A stretch of 64,000 nucleotides of DNA. Source: Novosphingobium resinovorum. GTDB lineage: Bacteria; Pseudomonadota; Alphaproteobacteria; Sphingomonadales; Sphingomonadaceae. The translations under genes were made by a program, and so were the position numbers. Shown one piece after another: positions 17,601 to 26,144 of the stretch (the stretch's first letter is position 1; each line of letters opens with the position of its first letter). The notes beneath the pieces were generated by a model. It was not told the origin of the DNA. It did no database searches and was given only the letters and a program-made list of their open reading frames with translations. Location: contig NZ_BSFC01000002.1 in assembly GCF_027922145.1 (NCBI RefSeq), positions 217,930 through 281,929 of the forward strand, written 5' to 3'.

Positions 17601-18226
17601 CACAAGACGTCCAAAACGCGCCCGACGACGTGTTGCGTGCCGTGGAGGCGACCCTCTTCGCCTCCACCGAACCGCTTACCGCGGATCAGGTCGCGCTCCA
17701 CCTCGGTTTCGGCGAGAAGGGCGGCGAGGTCCGCCCTGCGCTCGCCGATCTGCAGCGCCATTATGAGCGACGCGGCATCCACCTCGTCGAGCGCGGCGGG
17801 CGCTGGCATTTCGAGACCGCGCCCGATCTCGCGCACCTGCTCCGGCGTGAGAAGGAGGACGTGCGCCGCCTCAGCCGCGCCGCCACCGAGGTGCTGGCGA
17901 TCGTCGCCTACCACGAACCCGTCAGCCGTGCCGAGATCGAGGCGATCCGCGGCGTCCAGACCGCCAAGGGTACGCTCGACGTGCTGATGGAGGCGGGCTG
18001 GGTGCGCGTCGCCGGTCGCCGCGAGGTGCCGGGGCGGCCGGTGATCTACGCGACGACGCCAGCGTTCCTCGACCACTTCGGGCTGGGCTCGCTGAAGGAA
18101 CTGCCGGGCATCGACGAATTGCGCGCGGCGGGCCTGCTCGACCCGGTTGACGAAGACATGATCGAGACGGCGCTGGGCAGCAAGAATCCTCGCATACCGG
18201 ACAACGCGGATTCCGAAGATGACTGA
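17597..18226 (+). CDS. scpB: segregation and condensation protein B
   Basis: A 209-residue winged-helix protein, partner of ScpA in the Smc complex. Two winged-helix domains are visible: LRAVEATLFASTEPLTADQVALHL (first helix set) and VLAIVAYHEPVSRAEIEAIRGV (second), with GRREVPGRPVIYATTPAFLDHFGL as the usual C-terminal signature. The GTG start at 17597 overlaps the scpA stop; the long frame upstream lies inside scpA and is not coding. An acidic tail ends the protein. Confidence 0.95.
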   Translation: MTQDVQNAPDDVLRAVEATLFASTEPLTADQVALHLGFGEKGGEVRPALADLQRHYERRGIHLVERGGRWHFETAPDLAHLLRREKEDVRRLSRAATEVLAIVAYHEPVSRAEIEAIRGVQTAKGTLDVLMEAGWVRVAGRREVPGRPVIYATTPAFLDHFGLGSLKELPGIDELRAAGLLDPVDEDMIETALGSKNPRIPDNADSEDD

Positions 18227-18335
18227 CGTGCGACCGGTGAAGGACATAACCATGACGGGCTGGCAACTTGGCATCAAAGCGCCTACATGCCCCCTATGAC
18301 CGGTCGGAATCGACCGCGCTTTTGGAGTTGAGGTT

Positions 18336-18578
18336 ATGGGTAGCTTCTCGATCTGGCACTGGCTGATCGTTCTCGTGATCGTGCTCGTGCTGTTCGGACG
18401 CGGCCGCGTTTCGGAAATCATGGGTGACTTCGGCAAGGGCATCAAGAGCTTCAAGGACGGCATGAACGAGGAAGAGGCCAAGAAGGCCCAGGAAGCCTCG
18501 GCTCCCGCCGCCCAGATCTCGTCGCAGAAGGCCGATCCGGCGCCGACCGCGACCGAAGTGAAGAACGAACAGGCCTGA
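18336..18578 (+). CDS. tatA: Sec-independent translocase TatA
   Basis: An 80-residue twin-arginine translocase pore subunit. The N-terminal transmembrane helix [17 protein letters not shown] is followed by the hinge [21 protein letters not shown] (Tat FG motif, amphipathic helix) and a charged, Ala-rich tail. GAGG precedes the ATG. It is transcribed after scpB (109-bp gap) and before tatB. It exports folded, twin-arginine-tagged proteins together with TatB and TatC. Confidence 0.97.
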   Translation: MGSFSIWHWLIVLVIVLVLFGRGRVSEIMGDFGKGIKSFKDGMNEEEAKKAQEASAPAAQISSQKADPAPTATEVKNEQA

Positions 18579-18598
18579 GCGCTCGGGGCTGATCGGGG

Positions 18599-18985
18599 AT
18601 GTTCGACGTCGGTGCATCCGAACTGTTGATGATCGTCATCGTGGCGGTCGTCGTCATCGGTCCCAAGGACATGCCGATGGCGCTGCGCACGGCTGGCCGC
18701 TGGATCGGCAAGATGCGCAAGATGTCGAACCACTTCCGGTCCGGCATCGACGCCATGGTGCGTGAGGCCGAACTGGAGGAAATGGAGCGCAAGTGGCGCG
18801 AGCAGAACGAGGCCATCATGAAGGCGAGCCCGCAGCTCCCCTCGATGAACCCTTCTGCCGACGACATGAAGGCGCCCGCCTTTTCGGAGCCAGTTGCGGA
18901 GGTTGCCGTGGCTGGTGACACGGAAACGCCCAAGGCCGAAGCGCCGAAGCAGGCTGAATTCCACTTACCCCCGCCGCCGCCCTGA
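18599..18985 (+). CDS. tatB: Sec-independent translocase TatB
   Basis: A 128-residue Tat receptor subunit. MFDVGASELLMIVIVAVVVIGPKDMPMALRTAGRW contains the TatB N-terminal helix with the conserved Glu8 and the GPKD(M/L)P hinge, followed by a long amphipathic helix (KMRKMSNHFRSGIDAMVREAELEEMERKW). The tail is Pro-rich and ends in a run of prolines. It is 20 bases after tatA. A 76-bp palindromic repeat separates it from tatC. Confidence 0.96.
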   Translation: MFDVGASELLMIVIVAVVVIGPKDMPMALRTAGRWIGKMRKMSNHFRSGIDAMVREAELEEMERKWREQNEAIMKASPQLPSMNPSADDMKAPAFSEPVAEVAVAGDTETPKAEAPKQAEFHLPPPPP

Positions 18986-19014
18986 GGCGAAATGACATGA
19001 GTTCCAATCACCTT

Positions 19015-19090
19015 CGTCATTGCGAGCGTAGCGAAGCAATCCAGGGCCACGAAGACCGTCCTGGATTGCTTCGCTACGCTCGCAATGACG
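19015..19090. repeat. palindromic repeat, family A, copy 1
   Basis: A 76-bp inverted repeat beginning CGTCATTGCGAGCGTAGCGA and ending with its complement, with a short variable centre. The same element occurs at 33689, 45258, 47783, 50645 and 62321. Here it is inserted inside the tatABC operon, between tatB and tatC, where the transcript would form a strong hairpin. Confidence 0.92.
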
Positions 19091-19140
19091 ATTTGGGGTC
19101 AGGCCCTCCCGCCTCGCACTCTGGCCTGAGGCCGAAATAA

Positions 19141-19971
19141 ATGCAGCCCTTCCGCATTTCCGACATCGACGACACCCAGGCGCCGCTGCTCGATCACCTG
19201 ATCGAGCTTCGGGGCCGCCTGCTGCGGGCCTTCATGGCCTTCGCGCTGGCCTTCGCGGTGTGCTTCTACTTCGCGGGCGACATCTTTGCCTTCCTCGTCC
19301 GCCCGCTGACCGAGGCGTTCCCGCCCGGACAAGGCAAGCTGATCTATACCAAGCTCTACGAAGCCTTCTTCGTCGAGGTGAAGATCGCGATGTTCGCGGC
19401 CTTCTTCGTCAGCTTCCCGGTGATCGCCAACCAGATCTGGCAGTTCGTCGCCCCCGGCCTCTACGCGAAGGAAAAGAAGGCGTTCCTGCCGTTCCTGATC
19501 GCGACGCCGGTGCTGTTCACGATGGGCGCGGCGCTGGCCTACTACGTGGTGATGCCCACGGCGTTCCACTTCTTCCTCACGTTCGAGGGACAAAAGGGCG
19601 GGCTCAAGCTGGAGGCGCTGCCGGGCACGGGGGATTACCTCGCGCTGGTGATGCAGTTCATCCTGGCCTTCGGGATCAGCTTCCTGCTGCCGGTGCTGCT
19701 GATGCTGCTCAACCGTGCGGGGATGGTCACGCGCGCGCAGTGCGTGGGCGCGCGGCGCTATGCGATCGTCGGCATCTTCATCGTCGCCGCCGTGGCGACC
19801 CCGCCCGACGTCGTCTCGCAGCTGCTGCTGGCGGTGCCGTTGCTGCTGCTGTGGGAAGGCACGCTGGTGCTGATGTGGTTCACCGAGCGCCGCGACGCGA
19901 AAGACCGCGCGCGCGAGGAAAAGGCCGTCGAGGAAGCCGCCAAGGCTGCCGGACACGCTGCGGCGGAGTAA
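19141..19971 (+). CDS. tatC: Sec-independent translocase TatC
   Basis: A 276-residue, six-helix inner-membrane protein that recognises twin-arginine signals. Key family sites are the N-terminal LLDHLIELRGRLLRAF, the first periplasmic loop (PLTEAFPPGQGKLIYTKLYEAFFVEVK, containing the conserved Glu), FPVIANQIWQFVAPGLY and the final VATPPDVVSQLLLAVPLLLLWE. An extended charged C-terminus rich in Arg, Glu and Ala follows. The gene is 155 bp after tatB, with the repeat in between. Confidence 0.97.
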   Translation: MQPFRISDIDDTQAPLLDHLIELRGRLLRAFMAFALAFAVCFYFAGDIFAFLVRPLTEAFPPGQGKLIYTKLYEAFFVEVKIAMFAAFFVSFPVIANQIWQFVAPGLYAKEKKAFLPFLIATPVLFTMGAALAYYVVMPTAFHFFLTFEGQKGGLKLEALPGTGDYLALVMQFILAFGISFLLPVLLMLLNRAGMVTRAQCVGARRYAIVGIFIVAAVATPPDVVSQLLLAVPLLLLWEGTLVLMWFTERRDAKDRAREEKAVEEAAKAAGHAAAE

Positions 19972-20000
19972 GGGCTGATAAGGTCCGGCGCCGCGTGCGG

Positions 20001-20094
20001 GCTTCGACAGGCTCAGCCTGAGCGGGGTTGGGATTTTTGCGCTACCTCCGCTCACCCTGAGCTTGTCGAAGGGTCAGGCTGAGCCTGTCGAAGC
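20001..20094. repeat. palindromic repeat, family D, copy 1
   Basis: GCTTCGACAGGCTCAGCCTG (20001-20020) and complementary arms ending CTGTCGAAGC (20094), with an internal inverted pair CGCTCACCCTGAGCTTGTCG. Several half-copies are nested. The right arm forms the 3' end of the GIY-YIG gene on the minus strand and supplies its stop codon. Confidence 0.85.
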
Positions 20095-20403
20095 CCCCGG
20101 CGGCGAGGCGATCCCCGCGCGGGCTTTCCCGTTCCGCGCCAGTTCGCTGACCAGCGACCAGTCTCCCGCCATCATCGCTTCCTTCTTGGCGCGGCCCCAG
20201 CCCTTGAGCTTGCGTTCTGCGGCGAAGGCATCGTCGCGAGTCTGGAAATCCTGCGCCCAGAGGAATGTCACGGGCAGGCGGCTTGCTGTGTATCCGCCGA
20301 GGGCGCCGGTCCGATGCTGCGCGATGCGGCGTTCGAGGTCATCGGTGTGGCCCACGTAATACGATCCGTCGCGGCAGCGCAGGATGTATGTGTGGAACGC
20401 CAT
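20074..20403 (-). CDS. GIY-YIG domain endonuclease-like protein (UPF0213/YhbQ type)
   Basis: A 109-residue GIY-YIG protein. The N-terminal strand TYILRCRDGSYYVGHTDDLERRIAQH carries the YIL...YVG form of the GIY-YIG motif and the catalytic Arg of ERR. The C-terminal AAERKLKGWGRAKKEAM is the YhbQ-type ending with a conserved Glu. The last seven residues (GASTGSA) and the stop codon are encoded by the family D repeat, so the natural C-terminus was probably replaced by repeat insertion. Biological role is unknown. Confidence 0.88.
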   Translation of the reverse strand: MAFHTYILRCRDGSYYVGHTDDLERRIAQHRTGALGGYTASRLPVTFLWAQDFQTRDDAFAAERKLKGWGRAKKEAMMAGDWSLVSELARNGKARAGIASPPGASTGSA

Positions 20404-20430
20404 GGACTGAGGGTCTGGCGTTGCGGGCGG

Positions 20431-20650
20431 GCTTCGACAAGCTCAGCCTGAGCGGGTTGGGGTTAAAACTCGGCAAGGGGCGGTCCGAAAAGCAACCTCG
20501 TCGTCCCGCTCGGCCCGAGCGGATTGGGGTTAATCCTCGGCAATGGCGCGGTCAGGAAAGCAACCTACCAACCCCGCTCAGCCTGAGCTTGTCGAAGGCC
20601 CCGAGGCTGGGCGCGAGGTTCCCGTGCTTCGACGGGCTCAGCATGAGCGG
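20431..20650. repeat. cluster of family D repeat arms with a 47-bp imperfect direct repeat
   Basis: Arms GCTTCGACAAGCTCAGCCTG (20431-20450), its complement near 20577-20596 and a diverged copy at 20626-20649. Between them two imperfect direct repeats of about 47 bp (about 20453-20502 and 20518-20567) each end in AAGCAACCT. The cluster fills the gap between the GIY-YIG gene start and the 3' end of the amidohydrolase gene. No gene is seen in it. Confidence 0.75.
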
Positions 20651-20671
20651 TGTAGGGCGAAAGCAGTGCGC

Positions 20672-22363
20672 TTACCGCCGCACCCCCGCCTTGCCGCCGT
20701 CCTGCGCCGCCGACCATGCCAGCCTGCCGCCGATCCACGTTTCCAGCACATGCGTGCCGCGCAGCGCCTGCGGTTCGGCGGTCATCGGGTCTTCGTCCAC
20801 GAACAGGAAGTCCGCGCGCATGCCCGGCGCGATGCGGCCGAGGCGGTCCTCGGCGAACAGTGAGTAGGCCGCGCCCGTGGTGTAGGCGCCCAGCGCCGCC
20901 TCGCGGGTCAGCACTTCCTGCGGCTGCCAGCCGCCGGTGGGCTGGCCGTCCGCACCGGTGCGGCTGATCGCCACCGCGAGGCCCTCGAAGGGATGCGCGG
21001 GCTCTACGGGCGTGTCGGAGCCGAAGGCCAGCTTCGCGCCCGTCGCCGCGATCGACTTCCATGCATAGGCGCCCGCCAGCCGCTGCGGGCCGAGGCGCGC
21101 CTCGGCCATGACGCGGTCGGAGGCTTCGTGCTGCGGCTGCATGCTGGCGATCACGCCGTTACGGCCGAAGCGCGGGATGTCGGCGGGATCGACCACTTGC
21201 GCATGCTCGATGCGCCAGCGGCGGTCGCCCTTGTAGGTCTGCGACAGTTCCTCGATCGAATCGAGCACGGTGGCGTTGGCCTCATCGCCGATGGCGTGGA
21301 CCGCGACCTGGAAGCCGTCCATCGCCGCGCGGCTCATCAGGTTGCCGAGCTGGGTCTGGCTCATCTGCGGCAGGCCCTTGGTGGCGGCATCGTCGGCATA
21401 AGGCGCCTTGAGCCACGCCCCGCGCGAACCCAGCGCGCCGTCGAGGTAGAGCTTCACGCCGTTCATCTTGAGCCGGTCGTCGTCGATCCACGGTGTGGGG
21501 CCGGGGCCGCCGATCAGCGTCATCGCTTCGATGCCGCCCGCGTAGGCGACCACGCGCATGCGCAGCTGGTGCTTGTCGGAGGCGCGGCGGAAGGTCTGCC
21601 AGTCCTCGATCGAGGTGCCCATGTCCGCCACGGTGGTGACGCCCGCCGCCAGGAACTGCAACTGCGCCTCGCCGAAGGCGGTGTCGGCATCCTCGGGGCG
21701 GGGCTTGGGGCGCTTCTTCTCGACGAGCGCGGTGGCGGCGTCGACCAGCACGCCCGCCGGGGCCTTCGACCCCGCGACGCGCAGCACTTCGCCGCCTGCC
21801 GGATCGGCGGTGCTGGCGGTCACGCCCGCAGCGGCCAGCGCGGCGGAGTTGGCCCAGCCCGCGTGCCCGTCGATGCGGGTGAGCCAGGCGGGCTTGCCGC
21901 CGGTCACCGTGTCGAGTTCGGCGGCGGTCGGCATGCGGTCCAGCCCCCAGCTCGCCTGGTTCCAGCCGCCGCCGAGGATCCACGGCGCCTCGGGATGCGC
22001 GGCGGTCCATGCGGCGATGCGCGAAAGGGCCTCGTCGAGCGACTTCGCCATCGACAGGTCCAGCGTCATCTTCGCGAAGCCGGTCGCCATGACGTGGCCA
22101 TGCGCATCGATCATGCCGGGCACGAGGATGCGGCCCTTGCCATCGACCTTGTAGTCCACCTTCTTGGGTCGCTTGTCGCCCTTGTGGAAGACTTGGGCGA
22201 TCTTGCCCTGCGGGTCGATCAGGAAGCCCTCGAAGCGCTCCACGCCGCCCTTGCCGTCAGGGGTGACGCCCTCGACGTTGTCCACCAGCACATCGGCGAC
22301 GGCGGGAGTTGCCAGCACCGTACCCGAAAGCAGCGTGGCCGCTGCCGCAATCCATGACTTCAC
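20672..22363 (-). CDS. secreted amidohydrolase family protein (YtcJ-like)
   Basis: A 563-residue protein with an N-terminal signal peptide (cleavage near AVAD, about residue 24). The amidohydrolase-3 landmarks are IDAHGHVMATG (metal HxH), WILGGGWNQASW, KLYLDGALGSRGAWL, AVHAIGDEAN, IEHAQVVDPADIPRF and FGSDTPVEPAHPF. The family acts on C-N bonds of varied amides and cyclic ureas, and the substrate is unknown. The GTG start at 22363 overlaps the stop of the upstream dehydrogenase gene (GTGA), forming a two-gene operon. Confidence 0.9.
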   Translation of the reverse strand: MKSWIAAAATLLSGTVLATPAVADVLVDNVEGVTPDGKGGVERFEGFLIDPQGKIAQVFHKGDKRPKKVDYKVDGKGRILVPGMIDAHGHVMATGFAKMTLDLSMAKSLDEALSRIAAWTAAHPEAPWILGGGWNQASWGLDRMPTAAELDTVTGGKPAWLTRIDGHAGWANSAALAAAGVTASTADPAGGEVLRVAGSKAPAGVLVDAATALVEKKRPKPRPEDADTAFGEAQLQFLAAGVTTVADMGTSIEDWQTFRRASDKHQLRMRVVAYAGGIEAMTLIGGPGPTPWIDDDRLKMNGVKLYLDGALGSRGAWLKAPYADDAATKGLPQMSQTQLGNLMSRAAMDGFQVAVHAIGDEANATVLDSIEELSQTYKGDRRWRIEHAQVVDPADIPRFGRNGVIASMQPQHEASDRVMAEARLGPQRLAGAYAWKSIAATGAKLAFGSDTPVEPAHPFEGLAVAISRTGADGQPTGGWQPQEVLTREAALGAYTTGAAYSLFAEDRLGRIAPGMRADFLFVDEDPMTAEPQALRGTHVLETWIGGRLAWSAAQDGGKAGVRR

Positions 22364-23295
22364 GATTTACCCTTCTGGGGGAGCCGCTTGATGATGGCGC
22401 TCGTATCGAGCCGCCCGCCGCCCGTGGCCTGCACGTCGGAGAAGAACTGATCGACCAGCGCCGCCACCGGCAGCGAGACGCCCAGGCCCCGGCCTTCCTC
22501 AAGGCTGAGGCCCAGATCCTTGCGCATCCAGTCGATCGCGAGGCCGAAGTCGAATTCGCCCGCGTCCATGGTCTTCCAGCGGTTGTCCATCTGCCAGGAC
22601 TGCGCGGCGCCGCCCGAGATCGCCTCGTAGACTTTGTCCATGTCGAGGTGCGAGGCCTGCGCGAAGCGCACCGCCTCTGCCAAAGCCGCGACGTTGCCGG
22701 CGATGCAGATCTGATTGGCCATCTTGGCGATCTGGCCCGAGCCCGCCTTGCCGACGTGGACGATGCGGCTGGAGTAGCTCTCCATGATCGGCCGTGCGGC
22801 TTCGAGCGCATCGTCGCGCCCGCCGCACATCAGGGTGAGGGTGCCGTTCTCCGCGCCGATCTGCGATCCGGTCATCGGCGCGTCGACGCAGTGGATCTTG
22901 AGGTCGCGCGCCTCGACCGAGATCTGGCGGGCGATGCGCGCCGAGACGGTGGTGTGGTCGATGAAGGTGCCGCCGCGCTTGAGCATGCGGAACACCCCGT
23001 TGGGGCCGAGCACGACGTCGGCAAGGTCGTCGTCGTTGCCGACGCAGGTGATCACCACATCAGCGTCCTGCGCCGCGTGGGCCGGGTTGGCGGCGATGCG
23101 GTGAGCGAGGCCGGGGTTGGCGTCGCGCCACTTGCGTGCGCGCTCGGGCGTGCGGTTGTAGATCGTCAGTTCGTGCCCGGCCTGCGCGATGTGCCGCGCG
23201 ATCGCGCCGCCCATGGTGCCGAGGCCGATCATCGAGACCTTGCGCGGGGGTACGGCCGGGGCGGCGGGGGCTTCGGAGGCGGTCTCTTCGGTCAT
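22360..23295 (-). CDS. NAD(P)-dependent beta-hydroxyacid dehydrogenase (HIBADH family)
   Basis: A 311-residue protein. The Rossmann motif is MIGLGTMGGAIARHIAQAG (about 19-37), the substrate-binding stretch is CVDAPMTGSQIGAENGTLTLM and the catalytic Lys lies in GSGQIAKMANQI. The final helix region LGVSLPVAALVDQFF is typical. It could oxidise 3-hydroxyisobutyrate or reduce tartronate semialdehyde-like acids, or act as an imine reductase-like protein. An N-terminal Ala/Pro-rich extension of about 16 residues precedes the fold. It is coupled to the amidohydrolase and divergent from ilvA. Confidence 0.9.
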   Translation of the reverse strand: MTEETASEAPAAPAVPPRKVSMIGLGTMGGAIARHIAQAGHELTIYNRTPERARKWRDANPGLAHRIAANPAHAAQDADVVITCVGNDDDLADVVLGPNGVFRMLKRGGTFIDHTTVSARIARQISVEARDLKIHCVDAPMTGSQIGAENGTLTLMCGGRDDALEAARPIMESYSSRIVHVGKAGSGQIAKMANQICIAGNVAALAEAVRFAQASHLDMDKVYEAISGGAAQSWQMDNRWKTMDAGEFDFGLAIDWMRKDLGLSLEEGRGLGVSLPVAALVDQFFSDVQATGGGRLDTSAIIKRLPQKGKS

Positions 23296-23399
23296 GGCCC
23301 GTTCTTAGCGCCTTTTGGCCAAAAGCAAACCGCCATAGGCACCGTCATGGGCCGACTTTGCTTTCCATCCGTCGCCGTTTCCGGTAGGCGCGCGGGTCT

Positions 23400-24656
23400 A
23401 TGGACCAGACTTTGCTCAACACCGCTCCCGCGGGCCTCGAAGACGCCCCGCTGACCGCAGCCGACGTACGCGCGGCGGGGATGCGAATTTCGGGCAAGGT
23501 CGTGCGCACGCCGACGCTCTACAGCTCCACGCTGAGCGCGATCACCGGCGCCGACATCTGGCTCAAGTTCGAGAACCTGCAGTTCACCGCCGCCTACAAG
23601 GAGCGCGGCGCGCTCAACGCGCTGCTGCTGCTGACCGAGGAGCAGAAGGCGCGCGGCGTCATCGCCGCCTCGGCCGGCAACCACGCGCAGGGCCTGAGCT
23701 ACCACGGCACCCGCCTTGGCGTGCCCGTCACCATCGTCATGCCCAAGACCACGCCGACGGTGAAGGTCATGCAGACCGAGAGCGTGGGCGGCAAGGTCGT
23801 GCTCGAAGGCGAGAGCTTCGACGAGGCCTATGCCCACGCCCGCAAGCTGGAGGGCCAGCTGGGCCTTACGTTCGTCCACCCCTTCGACGACCCGCACGTC
23901 GCCGCCGGACAGGGCACCGTCGCGCTGGAAATGCTGGAGGACGTGCCTGACCTCGACACGCTCGTCCTTCCGGTCGGCGGCGGCGGCCTGTCCACCGGCA
24001 TGGGCACCGTGGCGCGCGACATCAATCCGGGAATCCGCCTGATCGGCGTCGAGGCGCAGCTCTATCCCTCGATGTACAATCTGCTCAAGGGCACCAGCCT
24101 GCCGATCGGCGGCGATACCCTGGCCGAAGGCATCGCGGTGATCGCGCCGGGGCTGATGACCTCGAAGGTGCTGCGCTCGCTGCTCGACGAGTTCCTGCTG
24201 GTCAGCGAATCGCAGATCGAGAGCGCGCTGGCGCTGCTGCTGCAGATCGAGAAGACGCTGGTGGAAGGCGCGGGCGCATCGGGCCTTGCCGCCGTGATCA
24301 ACAACCGCGAGCTTTTCGTCGGCCGCAAGGTCGGCCTCGTGCTGTCGGGCGGCAACATCGACACCCGCCTGCTGGCGAACGTGCTGCTGCGCGACCTCGC
24401 CCGCTCGGGCCGCCTCGCCCGCCTCAAGATCGGCCTGCAGGATCGCGCCGGCGCGCTGTTCAAGGTCGCCAAGATCTTCCACGAACACAACGTCAACATC
24501 ATCGAAGTCTTCCACCAGCGCATCTTCACGCACTTGCCCGCCAAGGGTCTCGTCACCGAGATCGAGTGCGAGGCGCGCGACAAGGAGCAGCTGCAGGCGC
24601 TGATCGCCGGGTTGCGCCGCGAAGGCTACGAAGTGAAGCTGGTCGAGACCGACTGA
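23400..24656 (+). CDS. ilvA: threonine ammonia-lyase (threonine dehydratase)
   Basis: A 418-residue PLP enzyme converting threonine to 2-oxobutanoate and ammonia. The PLP Lys is in FTAAYKERGALNALL; the glycine loop is LPVGGGGLSTGMG; SAGNHAQGLSYH binds substrate. A C-terminal ACT domain (about 345-418, starting RLKIGLQDRAGALFKVAKIFH) suggests amino acid control. Length and single ACT domain match the 'catabolic-like with ACT' class common in alphaproteobacteria; a biosynthetic role in isoleucine synthesis is likely. Confidence 0.94.
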   Translation: MDQTLLNTAPAGLEDAPLTAADVRAAGMRISGKVVRTPTLYSSTLSAITGADIWLKFENLQFTAAYKERGALNALLLLTEEQKARGVIAASAGNHAQGLSYHGTRLGVPVTIVMPKTTPTVKVMQTESVGGKVVLEGESFDEAYAHARKLEGQLGLTFVHPFDDPHVAAGQGTVALEMLEDVPDLDTLVLPVGGGGLSTGMGTVARDINPGIRLIGVEAQLYPSMYNLLKGTSLPIGGDTLAEGIAVIAPGLMTSKVLRSLLDEFLLVSESQIESALALLLQIEKTLVEGAGASGLAAVINNRELFVGRKVGLVLSGGNIDTRLLANVLLRDLARSGRLARLKIGLQDRAGALFKVAKIFHEHNVNIIEVFHQRIFTHLPAKGLVTEIECEARDKEQLQALIAGLRREGYEVKLVETD

Positions 24657-24718
24657 TTCGAAAGAGGCTGGCCTTGGGCGATATCGAGGTATATCGTTCG
24701 AGGTAACGATTACATCGA

Positions 24719-24748
24719 CCCATCGCCCCGAATTGGTACGGCGATGGG
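24719..24748 (+). terminator. hairpin downstream of ilvA
   Basis: A perfect 9-bp stem, CCCATCGCC (24719-24727) and GGCGATGGG (24740-24748), with a 12-base loop, 62 bases after the ilvA stop. No T-run follows, so it is at best a weak or Rho-assisted terminator or an mRNA 3' stabiliser. Confidence 0.45.
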
Positions 24749-24893
24749 CCGATACCGCCAGTCCGGCGCGATTTCACCGCAGACCGGTCGGTTTTTGTGG
24801 TTAAAAGACTCGCAAGACGCTGCAGCGCTATGCATATTTGGGAAAGCAGACGGACATAAGGCCGGCCGCAACGCTAGAGGAAGATCCAGTTAG

Positions 24894-25727
24894 GTGACGG
24901 CTCCCGTTCGATTTCCCCGCTTCTTCGTGACGAGCCCGGCTCCGTGCCCGTACCTGCCGGGCCGTAGCGAGCGGAAGGTATTCACCGAACTCAAGGGACC
25001 GCACGCCGATTCGTTGAACGATGCGCTGGGTCGCATCGGCTTCCGTCGCAGCCAGACTGTCGCCTATCGCCCCTCCTGCATCGACTGCAACGCCTGCGTC
25101 TCGGTGCGCGTGGTCGCCTCCGAATTCCGCGCCTCGCGCACGCAGAAGCGCACGCTGGAGGCGCATTCGGATCTCGTCGCCACCGTCTGCCGCCCCTGGT
25201 CCACCAGCGAGCAGTTCGAACTGCTCCAGCGCTATCTCTCGGTTCGTCATCCCGAAGGCGGCATGACGACGATGGACGAGGTCGATTTCGCCGACATGGT
25301 GGAGCACACGCCCGTCACCAGCTACGTCATCGAATACCGCGAACCCTCGATCGACGGCGTCGTGCCGGGCCGCCTCGTCGGCGCCTGCCTGACCGACCGC
25401 CAGTGCGACGGCCTGTCGATGATCTACTCGTTCTACGATCCCGATAGCGAGCGGCAAGGGCTGGGCAACTACATCATCCTCGACCACATTCGCCGCTCGC
25501 AGGACATGGGCCTGGGCTTCGTCTACCTCGGCTATTGGGTTGAGGGTTCGGCCCGCATGCAATACAAGGTGCGTTACCGCCCGATGGAGAAACTCGGCCG
25601 CGCCGGGTGGGAACGCATCGACACCGCTGAACACGACCGCCTGATCGCCGCAGCCGTCTCAACCCCCCGTTGCGACGCCGCCGCGACCGGTCCCAAGGAC
25701 GGGATGCCCTCTGTCACCAAGGGGTGA
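24894..25727 (+). CDS. bpt: aspartate/glutamate leucyltransferase (Bpt)
   Basis: A 277-residue aminoacyl-tRNA-protein transferase of the bacterial N-end rule. It transfers Leu from Leu-tRNA to proteins starting with Asp or Glu, marking them for ClpS-ClpAP. The N-terminal [16 protein letters not shown] and the [15 protein letters not shown] stretch (conserved Cys pair) are characteristic, as are [22 protein letters not shown] and [22 protein letters not shown]. The GTG start at 24894 follows GAGGAAG by a suitable spacing. It is monocistronic. Confidence 0.93.
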   Translation: MTAPVRFPRFFVTSPAPCPYLPGRSERKVFTELKGPHADSLNDALGRIGFRRSQTVAYRPSCIDCNACVSVRVVASEFRASRTQKRTLEAHSDLVATVCRPWSTSEQFELLQRYLSVRHPEGGMTTMDEVDFADMVEHTPVTSYVIEYREPSIDGVVPGRLVGACLTDRQCDGLSMIYSFYDPDSERQGLGNYIILDHIRRSQDMGLGFVYLGYWVEGSARMQYKVRYRPMEKLGRAGWERIDTAEHDRLIAAAVSTPRCDAAATGPKDGMPSVTKG

Positions 25728-26144
25728 GGGGCAAGCTGGTCACGCACGGCTGATTGACCACTATTGTCGGGCATATGGTGGGAAACCGGTGGATTCGGAA
25801 TTTCAGGTATGAATAGATATCTTCCGAAAGCTTCTTCAGAAAATTTTGTTACAAGGAAGCGTCGCGTTGTGATCTGAGGTCTAAGTTATTCAAGACTTGG
25901 TAAGTCAGAATGGCCGATAGTTATTTCGATTGTCATCAATTTTTACTGATGGGTCGTTATAATGATTTCATTTTATCATGTTGGTCAGCATAACGATTGA
26001 GATTATGCGATTGCAGCATAAAGCCGTTGACTGTTTGGGTATCTCGCTCGATTAGATGTTCAATCGGAAGCAGTGGACCGAGCCGAGCCTTCGCGAGGCA
26101 GGGATTTCTGTCTCGAAAGCACATGATTCACGCGGGTGATCTGG
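25728..26144. other. AT-rich intergenic leader upstream of ugd
   Basis: A 417-bp gap that is visibly AT-rich against the GC-rich neighbours, most strongly from about 25790 to 26060 (runs such as AAAATTTTG and TCATTTTATC). A GCATAA...TTATGC inverted pair (25988-25993, 26003-26008) with another GCATAA at about 26015 could be an operator. No open frame of convincing coding character is present. The composition suggests acquired DNA or a strong regulatory region. Confidence 0.6.
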
